Assembly: GCA_034509925.1 (NCBI GenBank) | Contig: CM067536.1 | Span: 2,441,501-2,505,500 of the forward strand | DNA length: 64,000 bases | Source: Hirudinaria manillensis | Taxonomy: Eukaryota; Annelida; Clitellata; Hirudinida; Hirudinidae | Direction of reading: 5' to 3' | In this document: positions 1 through 9,931 of the stretch, one piece after another | Numbering within the stretch: position 1 is the stretch's first letter | Layout: each line of letters opens with the position of its first letter | Notes under the pieces: model-generated | The model's input: only the letters and a program-made list of their open reading frames with translations | Database searches by the model: none | Told to the model about the DNA's origin: nothing | Position numbers and translations under genes: made by a program

Positions 1-2278
1 GACATTTGAATTCAAAGCTTCCAATTGAATTGATGCAAATAACATTTTCAGCATTGTTTTGATCTTCACACTCGTTAATATCTGTAAATTAATAAATTCT
101 TAAGATGATAAACAGCGTTAAATCATTTTAATATTTTGATGTCGCTAAACTTATGTCACTAAGGTTTATAAAGGTGGAACGAGCGATATTTTGGTAATAT
201 ATATTTTTCTTCTTAATCTGGCAAGCGAGCAGTTCAATCGGCATATTAGTTATCAGCAAATCGCTATTTTTAGAAGTTAAGGTTTATTGCATTAACTTCT
301 TGCTCACCGTTACAACTGTAAGTAGTTGCGTAATCCGTTTGAAATCCAGTTCTACATTCACAGTGATACGAACTATCCGTGTTACGGCACACGGTGCTAA
401 AAAGATCACAACCGTGACTTTTCTTGGCACACTCATCGACATCTGAAGTGATTCAATTATCAAATACAATAAAAACTGGAACAGATAGATATTGCTCAAG
501 TAGTGTCTTTATGAATTCTAGTTGTACATAAGTTGACATTTTCCATTTTTCCATTAATTTTACAATTTTCTGTTTATACTTACGTTGCTAATTTTATTTA
601 AATTACTTAATATTTAACATCTTCATATTCTATGTTCAATCATATTATTTTTTTTTATTGTGAGATGAAATATTTTATAAACCTTGATGACCAAATCTTT
701 TGAAGCAGCTGAGTACGTCATACAACAATTTACAAATAAAAAATAGGTTATCGCTCATTATGCAAACCAAAGCATATGTCAGAGATTTCCAATTATCCAG
801 TTTTTAAAATTCAAAACATTTAGAAAATAATGAACAGCCAAAAGTTTGGTTTGCACACTTCATAATTAGTGTGGTTGATTACTAAGTTATTTTTGAATTA
901 AAATTGCGTTATTGTTTTAGCAGTCAATTAAATCTAAAACGAAAGTAAAATGAATACATTGAGAGGAAGTACGTGAGAAAGAAATGATTTAGTTTTAAGT
1001 CCAGATAATTATCCTCAATCCCATACCTCCTCAGATCCATATCTGCAACCAATATGCAATATTTGGCATGGCCAAATGTTAACTTTGGAAAATGATAGGC
1101 AAAAGACAACTCACAGGCTAGGATTTTCGGTACCTAACCCAATCAGACCCTAACCTATCCCTCTCTAAGCCCTACTAGACCCCGCCTAAACACAAGCATA
1201 CATGGGCTCTGCATGCCAAACTATTAAAACTTGTTCCAGTGAGTTGTCTTTTGGCTGTCACTTATCCAGTTACGCTATTTCCTATTAAAACATTAAAACA
1301 ATGGCTGCAGTTTGGACAGCTAAGGGGCGACTTCTGTTAGTGGTCTTATGATACAAATGATGGAGCAATTAATAAAGTTCCTGCGTAAAAGTTAAGGTGT
1401 TTGAGGGCATAGTCAAGCTAAAATGCGTATAAAGGGTAATTTTGAGAAATTTCAAGCGACTTTCTGATAATTTTTATTTATAACTGATAATTTATAGCAT
1501 CTGAAAAGGTAATTTTTTTATAAAATGTAACAGACGAAAGTTATTTGAATCGTTATTATTGTAATATAAAACCCTACCTTTGCAAAGCGAGTAAATATTT
1601 TCCTTAAAATATCCATCTTTGCAAGTGCACCGACTGTGATTCCTTATACTTACAATATCACATTGTTCGTTTCTTGAACAATCTCTATTACTACGGCACT
1701 CTGGAAAAAAGTAACATTTATAAATAATTTTCAAGCGGTTATTCGTAATATAAGCACAAATTAATAAATGAGTTACCTTGAATAAACACTTCTATTTCGC
1801 AAATCGTCAAAAATTCAGTTGACGGAACTTGCACACTAACAATTTGGTGTCGAAAACAATCGAAAACAAAGATCTTATAAAAAGGCACATTTTTTTAAAC
1901 TATTTTGTTTTATAAAACGTTTTTACCAGAGTGTACCATTATAGAACTTACTCTTCTCAGTGATTCAATTTGATCGAATAACTTGCCATAAGCGACGAAA
2001 TATGATGCCAGCTTAGTGTCATTTCTGCACACAAAAAAGTGGTGACAAAATACCAGCGTATTGGTTTATTTCTATTTCAATTTACAAGTATTTAAAAAAA
2101 AATTATTTTGTTTTGGCAAAAACCTGCTCAAAACGAATATTGAAGAACATTTTCTCTCTAAATTATGGCCGTCGATAATTGCTTCCGCTTTCCTTTTAAT
2201 TGTCAAAAAGACTTCTTTTGCTAGAAAATCATTATTTCTCAAATGCGCTCGAATAACACTGAATTTTACAATTTTGAT
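1..2278 (-). CDS. Gene C (partial): FTP-lectin plus EGF-like receptor paralogue, runs off left edge
   Basis: Minus-strand exons, read from high to low: 2124-2278, 1952-2024, 1777-1873, 1578-1700, 308-442 and 1-81 (cut by the window edge). Each has AG/GT borders and the phases chain correctly (2, 0, 1, 1, 1). The first three seem to form the C-terminal part of a divergent fucolectin-like (FTP) domain, ending in the typical LTICEIEVF strand. Exon 1578-1700 is an EGF-like module almost identical in layout to gene A exon 5040-5162. Exon 308-442 begins DVDEC and is a calcium-binding EGF; the edge exon begins DINEC. No signal peptide or first exon was found: only about 240 bp separate the first exon from the end of gene A. 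This may be a 5'-truncated duplicate of gene A rather than a working gene. Family resemblance is clear; function is inferred to be extracellular adhesion or recognition. Confidence 0.6.
1093..1260. mobile_element. Small MITE-like element with about 22-bp inverted ends
   Basis: The left end (1093-1117) contains CAAAAGACAACTCAC and the right end (1236-1260) contains its exact reverse complement, with partial matching outside it. The interior is a C-rich run of CCCTAA-like and CCCTAC-like words, unlike the AT-rich surroundings. It sits in an intron of gene C. Size and structure fit a non-autonomous DNA element or foldback; no family was assigned. Confidence 0.45.
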
Positions 2279-2481
2279 CTGTAAATAAATCAAATGATGC
2301 CGTGAAAATAAATTATATATTAAAGTTGGCATTGCAAATAAATTCTATTTAACATTTTGGATTGAAATATGGTACCAACATAAGATAAAAACATACATAA
2401 ATACAACATTAAAATTTTATATAATAATGATCTATGTTAAAATCTGAGAATCCCTAACTAAAATAAATAACGTTAATTAGA

Positions 2482-2487
2482 TTTATT
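2482..2487 (-). terminator. Poly(A) signal of gene A
   Basis: AATAAA on the minus strand, about 28 bases past the gene A stop codon. Confidence 0.45.
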
Positions 2488-2514
2488 CAGCGCGGTAAAA
2501 TAAATATTTTAAAA

Positions 2515-5500
2515 TTAATTAATATCGTATTTTTCTGTAAGACTTGCCCTATTTATGTTCTCATAAACTTGTTCCTCCACTTTTCCGTCCATCATCGCTG
2601 AAATTGAATCCACGCTAACGATTCCAGTTTTCACTGTGTTTGTCAACTTCAATTTGAAATCTGTGCATTTCAAAGCAGCCTTTCTGTTTGCTAGGAATGG
2701 CAATGTGGCATCCTAATAAATGAAGTAATACTTTATTGTTGACATTAAATTTACAAATACGTTGGATTAATTAGATTGAATTAGATTAAATATTCGAAGC
2801 CCAGAAATTCATTGCAACCAACTTACAAACGTTAGTACCTTTAAGTAATCAAATGTTATGATAACATTTGAACGTTCCATACACATTTTCCAGAATTTGT
2901 CAGTATCCGACTTTGATGGAAAACTTGCAAAAAGATAGTCTTTGGAAATACCCTGTCATAATTTAAATAGTTTAATAATTTATTTTACATGTCACTACTT
3001 CATCAGCTTAAACATTTATTTTATGATTTTAATATTTTAATATTATGGACCAATAATTTATTTTGTAGTATTTATGTAATTTTGCTTCCAAAACATTTCA
3101 ACTTACATCAACAGAATAAACTTTCCACTCATCAGTTCGTTTTGTTAACTCTTTTGATGACAATGTGCCTAATTAATTAAATTATTAAAATTAAATAATT
3201 CATCAATTTTAAATTATTATAAATCCTCACGTTGAATTTCCTCCAGGCTTTTCTTAGAAAGTATCTGTTTCAAATTGAAAATTTTGCCGAAATTAAATAT
3301 TTTTAATTATTATAAAAACTTGATTATTGATTAGGTCTCGGTATAATTCAATAATCTATTTTATTAAGTTAATAAAATCAGATAATATCAAACTAAAAGT
3401 ATTTAACTTATAAAATCAAAACGCCAGAGTCTAACTTCAAATTTATTTTGAAATTCGTAATCCTTCTTTGAACCTATTTCTGCATATTCAATTATTTCTT
3501 TCACTGGATTCGTCATTTCATATTGTTCTTCACTCGTAACAGGTTTTCCTATATTTAACAAGCGATATAATGCAAATCTGAATAGAAAGAACTACTCTAT
3601 CACCTCTCAAATGGTCAGTTGAATGCGTAGCTCTTTCTATGTCACATTTAGAAGATATCTGCTGTGTGATATTTAGACTGTGTCTTCTTATCCTACAAAT
3701 GTAACTTGTTAACTGCAAGATGAATTTTAAGTTGAGAAATTAATTGCTTACAATCTCCATTTGATAATAAAAATGATTGCAAGAAATACAGCGATACAAC
3801 AGATGATCCAAGTCATTATCTTGCAAATATTTGATGGAGCTGTACAAATTGTAAAACAACTGTTATTACGTTGCATGTTTTCATTAATTTTTCAAAATAA
3901 AGTTTCTAAAAATTACTAATAATACAAATAATGGTTTGGTAGCTAATTTAGTTTCATTATAATTTTGAGAAATTATCGTTCAAATAATTGAGGCTGGCAA
4001 ATGAAATGTCTTAGAAAAGAAAGGAAATATTCTTAAAGTAGGGATTGATTTTTAATTTGTTTTGTTAAATGTACCGATGTTTTTCTACCTTTACAAGTGA
4101 TTTTACCATTCTCATCTGCCAAATAATGTCCTTTCTGACATTTGAGTAAGTAACCACCCGCAAAATTGACGCAAATAACATTGGTGTCGTACCTGCTTGA
4201 TTCACGACATTCGTCTATATCTGTAAGTAATTCCTATTATTTATTTTTTAATGTAAATTTTATTAAATGTGAATTACACATATAAATAAAAAATAATGAT
4301 TAGCCAAAACCGTTTATAAAGTAGTAGTTAACAGTAGTAAGCAAACCGCTCGATAGCATATTGCTTTCTTGATTTAGAATTTAATTAAATTCATAATGAA
4401 AGTAAAATGAAAATATTTAAGAGGAAGAAAGCGGACAAGTAATGAGTTAGTTTTAGCAATGCAGGTACTATTCATAAATTCAAATTAAATCTATCCTTGC
4501 AATTTTCATTCATTTAACCACGGAGACAATTACACATGCAGTTCGAAAATAATGACTGTTTGGTCTGTCATGCATTTCATAATTATTATTGCTTAAATAT
4601 CTTGTTGTTGTCTTTGGATTTTATTATAAATTGATCAAGAGTAATAGGAAGAGTGGTAATAAGATCCGTATCTGAAAATATATTCTACGTATGACTTTAA
4701 TGTCATGCAAGATTTTGAGGATCTCAGATGGAGTGCGTGAGACGTGCGACGGTAATTGCAGTAACAAGAAGCAGTGTATAAAGCCAAGGAGGGACATCTG
4801 GTAAGCATACGATGCCACTGATGGAACAATTAATGAATCATATTCACATTTATTAAGGTACTTGAGACACTCAGAAGCGAAATTAAAGTCCAAGAAGAAT
4901 GTTTTTGGGGATTTTCAGGTGATGCGTTGGAAATTCACAGCAACATTAGATTATGTAATTGTGACTTCAAGTATTTGATACGTAAGTCAACTAGGTTTTT
5001 TTGTTAATATTATAAAAAACAAAACAAAACAAGGCCAACCAGTGCAGGGCGAGTAAATATTTTCTTTAAAAAATCCTTCCTTGCAAGTGCATCTGCTGTG
5101 ATTATTTGTGCTAACAACTTCACATTGTTCGTTTGGTGAACATTCGCTGTTATTACGACATTCTGTAAGTAAATAACATGTTCAAGTGTAATTAATTGTT
5201 AAGTAATAATTAATAAAGAAATTACCGTGAATAAACGCTTCAATTTCGCAGATCGTCAGAAATTCATTTGTTGGAAGTTTAACAAAAAGGTAGCGATATT
5301 TTGATGACGAAGAACAGTTTATTTCGATATTCTGAATATTCTTAACAATACCACAATCAAAGCTGGACCTTTTATCATTTGATAGAGAAATACTGGCATT
5401 TAGAAGTCTGGTTGCTGATGTAATTATTTTGACAAAATTATTAAAAGAATAATTTTTGTACAAATATATTTTGATATTTAGATATTTTATATACATATTG

Positions 5501-6514
5501 GTCGTTTCAGTACCGTAACTGTCTCCCCTGTTGAAAATGACAATCCTCTTTATGCTTCTCTTCACTTCCATATCGACGTGAAACCAATTATCAGCATTCT
5601 GTTCGGTATGACTACATGTTAAACCACGTTCGAAATTTGAATCATTATTTCCATCCACAGCGAGAGAAGCAGGAAAAATGCTGAGTGCATTTGTATAATT
5701 TGAACTTTGACGTGCAAGTTGATTAAATGCCACATTGACCCCGTTGAAAATAGGAGCTGGGATAAATTAGAAACGCAAGATAAATAATTAAAAGGAAATT
5801 TTTAGTTGCCCCAATTTTGTTTCGAACTGTTTACGTACCTAAATCACATTTATCCTCCGAGTTTTTAAAGCATTTTGATAGAAAACATTCGCCAGTGTTT
5901 TTCATGCAAGGAACAGAGTTTTGACATTCACTGCATGGTTTATCACAATTAAGACCATATCTTCCAATTAGACAGGCTAAAATGTTATCATTAAGTAAAA
6001 AAATATATTTAACAGCGAATTTATTATCTTCTATGTACTATCGTTGTGAATGTATTTGCGTGATTTATTAATTTCAGTTAGACATCCTTTTGGATAATAG
6101 TGCATATAAAACATATGAGTGGAAATAAATAAATACATAAGAACCAATATCATTGATTAGTAAATTATTCAATTAATATTTCACTAACTTGAATAAATAC
6201 TATAATATTTTTCTCCTCCACAGTAATTACTCATTGATTCATTGCACCTCATCTGACAATTCCTTTCTTGAGTTGATATCCCGAAATTATTGCCACAATG
6301 ACATTCGCTGCCATTCTTCGAATAAGTTAGGAAATTAAATTTAATAAAGAAATTATTATATTTAACATTACATATAAGTTATTTACTTTTAACGCTGCAA
6401 AAGTATCCAATTGTCCGCACAAATGAAAACATGATTTCAAAGTGCTAAAACCTTTCAGATTTCCACTAAAATTCTGGTAGCAACCGATGTATTGGCGAAT
6501 GTAATCGTTTTCAT
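2515..6514 (-). CDS. Gene A: WSC-EGF-FTP-EGF-EGF transmembrane receptor with truncated PTP-like tail
   Basis: Thirteen minus-strand exons: 6387-6514 and 6189-6315 (WSC domain, with YIGCYQ and CHCG...YCGG motifs), 5839-5976 (EGF-like), 5226-5756 (complete FTP/fucolectin domain, NVAFNQLARQSS to LTICEIEAF), 5040-5162 and 4089-4220 (EGF; the second starts DIDEC), 3752-3839 (transmembrane helix WIICCIAVFLAIIFII), then cytoplasmic exons 3604-3704, 3436-3548, 3231-3264, 3107-3168, 2839-2952 and 2515-2712. All phases chain, giving about 628 residues. The tail resembles the start of a receptor tyrosine phosphatase domain (KDYLFASFPSK...DKFWKMCMERSNVIITF), but the HCxxGxxR active site is absent and the protein stops soon after a YENI motif (YxN, a Grb2-SH2-type site). 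The 5' exons with the signal peptide were not found. The acceptor of exon 3604-3704 (AACAAG rather than the CAG just upstream) was chosen because it keeps the frame. Confidence 0.7.
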
Positions 6515-7467
6515 CTGAAATCAATGTTGAATGATATTGGTAAACATTTTATTTTGCATTTATTAACCTTCTTAACCTTCATTTGCGGTATTTAAAATAA
6601 AAGATGAATTAATACTTATGAAAAATATAATTATTTTATATGAGTGCATTGTAGTCAGCAAATTTACTGCTTGCATTTATGTCTCAAGGAGGATGTAATT
6701 AAAGTTTAGGAACTAGTGCTTGCAAATAATTAATTAGTTATTATTACTAATGTGCCATTATATACAATTAACTTAAATGATTTATAACCAAAGTGAAAGT
6801 AGTCATCACATGCCTTGTGTGGCTCGAACCGGCGATCACGTAATCATCTAAATTATCCAAACTTTTTTAGTCGAAGACAAAATATGCCTTTTTTATGATT
6901 ATCAATATTCCAGAGAACCATTAAATTATAAAAACATGCGAAATTTTAAGTCTGCTTCATTTAAAACATTCATATTAATAAAAATTAATTTGTATCTTCC
7001 TATTTTATAACATTAGCTTTATAGAATTTAAAAAATAATTTTAAAAAAATCCTATTGCAACTTTGTAATATATGTAATTCAAATGCAATTTAAACCTTAT
7101 CAGCGACCAACCTCTGAAATGAATTATTGAACCAAATTGGCTCTGGGATCGGAACTCTAGTACCCAATTCTGCCATGTAATGAATAGGTTAAAACAAAAC
7201 AAGTCATGAACTAATTAACACAAATTAGTAGAAATAAGTCAAACAAAACATTCACGCTCAACTTGATTGAAATTTGTTCACATTTTAAATCATGTGAATC
7301 TGGCATTTTAGTTCAGTTATTAATAGGATTAAAAAATGTTAAAACATTTTTGTTTTCAATTCATAGTTTGCTCAACTGAATTCTTTTGTAAGTATTTTAA
7401 TCATTTAAAATTTCTGTCAATTCTGTATAAACATTCTACGGGTCATTAACAAAAATATATACATTGT
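6515..7467. other. AT-rich stretch upstream of gene A
   Basis: No exon with convincing borders was seen. The missing 5' exons of gene A should lie here or beyond. A tRNA B-box-like word occurs near 6820-6850 on the minus strand without a partner A box. Confidence 0.3.
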
Positions 7468-7471
7468 ATAT

Positions 7472-7755
7472 TGTAATAACCCGGGGTCCTCAAACTAATT
7501 ATAGAAGGTCAGGTTTATTGAAAGTGTTCGGATGGTTTGGAAGATGTACAATGCTCAAATGTCTAAGTCCTGAAATCTGCTGTTTTTCTAACTCTCGCTC
7601 TGATTTTCGAGATAACTCTATTTGTCGAGATTCATAACCAAAGACTTTAATCAATCATCAAATTATATTGCCAATAAATTAATTAATTACTAAATTAATT
7701 CATCATCAATATAATTTTAATTATTCTTCAATTATATGAATCTAGGGATCCAACA
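7472..7755 (-). repeat. Solo LTR, gypsy-like family 2, copy 1
   Basis: A 284-bp block bounded by TGTAATAACCCGGGG and GGGATCCAACA, the reverse complement of the ends used by the local gypsy LTRs. It is flanked by a 4-bp direct repeat ATAT (7468-7471 and 7756-7759). A near-identical copy lies at 9075-9359. No internal region is present, so it is a solo LTR left by recombination. Confidence 0.85.
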
Positions 7756-7964
7756 ATATGCATATATGCAAAGCAATATATGATTTTATAGCGACAATAA
7801 TCACCTTCATTAATTAAGCCAACAGAACTATTGGATTTAATTCTGTCCAAATATAAAGCAAAATTACAATGAAGGGGGAAATAAGCAGCCGATAAGAGAT
7901 TTTTTTAAACTATTTTTTTTTTATGTAAAACTTTGATTTTGCATCAAAGTGCGGTAGAACTTAC

Positions 7965-8275
7965 TGTATGATTAAATTTTGTCAAATAACTTGCCACAGG
8001 CAACATAAAACGATGCCAGATTATTGTCATTTCTGCACATAAAAAGTAAACGTCGCTGATTTCATTTCAAGAATTTTGATATCCACAAATCCATTTTCTT
8101 TTAGACATTTCATGTCTATTACCAAAATATTATTATTTCGTTTTTGCAAACTGCTCAAAACAAATATGGAAGAATAGTTTCCCTTTAAAATAAGTCTGAT
8201 AATGTTTTTCCAAGCCAGAATTTTATTGAAATTCCACAAAATAATCAAATAACTGTTTATGAAATGCATTTCCAA
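7965..8275 (-). pseudogene. Gene D: broken copy of the gene C FTP exons
   Basis: Minus-strand sequence matching gene C exons 2124-2278 and 1952-2024 (shared SSIFVLS and LASFYVACGKLFD-type text). Three lesions are visible. The donor GT after the first exon is changed: GAGCAG is followed by TTTG rather than GTTT. The second exon has an in-frame TAA where gene C has GAA. The end of that exon is shortened. Nothing recognisable follows downstream before the solo LTR at 7472-7755. It is a dead duplicate from the receptor cluster. Confidence 0.6.
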
Positions 8276-8279
8276 CAAC

Positions 8280-9070
8280 GTTTTGAAGAGCGTGAATCAA
8301 AGGGTTTACAGAAAATTATCCCACGACGAATTTTTCGGATACCGAATCAAAGATATTGGACGTAGATCCATCTGATTGTTGAGTTGATTTATGTTAAGAA
8401 CTCCCAAACGATATGACTTTTGAACTCATGGCAGTAGGTTGCCTTCGTGCAAACTAGATTACAAATATTTAAAAAAAAAAAAAAAACAATTAAATGCGCA
8501 AATTTAAGTAAAACAAATATTGAAGTGTATTTAGGAACCCATGCATTTTGAGGCTAGCTTATCAAACGGTGTTTGTTGATTTGATCCTTTGTAATATTAA
8601 AATTGACCCTGCTCTGTTAGGTGCTAAAATCAGAAATCTTCTTAAAATATTAAAACTATTAATTCTGTGTAAAATTCAATCTCGATAAAGAAATTCTCAC
8701 CTTATTTTAGTTAGTCTACCATTTTTGAGTTTTAAAGTGACATCATACAAACGTGCTTTCACGAAAAAAGGAACGAAGTATTATATATTACATAAACCAT
8801 TGAGGCAAATAAACTTTGTTTAGAAGGACCTGAAAATCATCTCACAGCCATCTAACATTACCAAACTTAGATGGACCAAAGAGGTTTCCCTTCTTTCCTT
8901 TTTTTGAATTTCTAAATATTTGTTGTACAGCAATAAAAAAAATTCAAAAAAAAAATTCATTCTTAATGCCAAAAAGGAAATTTTTGATTTTTAAAAAGAA
9001 ATTTTTAAAACTTTTATTATTTTTTTTTGTTAAACGGAAATTTCAAGGTATACAAATTTCAGATTTCACA
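8280..9070. other. AT-rich spacer between gene D and second solo LTR
   Basis: Low-complexity A/T runs (8470-8490, 8930-9030). No gene or repeat was recognised. Confidence 0.3.
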
Positions 9071-9074
9071 ATAT

Positions 9075-9359
9075 TGTAATAACCCGGGGTCCTCAAACCA
9101 ATTATAGAAGGTCAGGTTTATTGAAAGTTGTCAGATGGCTTGGAAGATGCACAATGCTTCAAATGTCTAAGAATTGGAATCTGCTGTTTCTCTAACTCTC
9201 GCTCTGATTTTCGAGATAACTCTATTTGTCGAGATTCATAACCAAAGACTTTAATCAATCATCAAATTATATTGCCAATAAATTAATAAATTACTAAATT
9301 AATTAATCGGCAATATAATTTTAATTATTCTTCAATTTATTGGATCTAGGGATCCAACA
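9075..9359 (-). repeat. Solo LTR, gypsy-like family 2, copy 2
   Basis: A 285-bp copy of the 7472-7755 LTR with the same ends and ATAT duplications at 9071-9074 and 9360-9363. The two differ by scattered substitutions only. They lie about 1.6 kb apart in the same orientation, but the DNA between them is gene D sequence rather than retrotransposon, so they look like separate insertions (or one segmental duplication). Confidence 0.85.
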
Positions 9360-9931
9360 ATATTTTCAGGATAAAATGCTTAATTAGTATTTTGGATCAA
9401 AAACGCATTTATGCTGAGAACTTTTTTTTTTAATTTTAATGTTTGTAATTCCTAAAATTCCTAAAATTTTGAATGTCATTATAAAATAATCATAAAAAAT
9501 AATTATAAAAATAATTATTCGGAATTGATCCATTTTCAAAAATGGTTGAATATACTTTTTCAGTATATTCAAGAATTCAATAAATCAAATCATATGTAAA
9601 CGCTAAACCATCAGTAGAAAAATCAGAAGAAAATATGAAAGTAAAATTACATAATTTTGCAGGTGAATGTGCTGTTTCGCTTCTCTAAAAGGCTAGCAAT
9701 GTTTGTTTGGAGATTCCATCGACTACGTGGTTTTTTAAATATATTCGAGGTACGAAACACTTTAATGAAAATTTCTTGCAAAACGATTACAATAGTTCTA
9801 AAAACATTTCGTAATTAACTCTAGTTTAAAATTAAAATTGTGGTTTTATTTTGTTTACTTTGTAACATCATCGCGACAAGAGCTATAAATAGTGTCTAAG
9901 GAGGCCATTTTAACGAATTTGAATTTCAGAA

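Noticed and set aside
6815-6855. tRNA-like B box (GGTTCGAGCCA on the minus strand)
   Set aside because: No A box at the right distance and no cloverleaf; at most a SINE scrap.
7472-9359. The two family-2 LTRs as ends of one full element
   Set aside because: The DNA between them is receptor-gene sequence, and each LTR has its own ATAT duplication.
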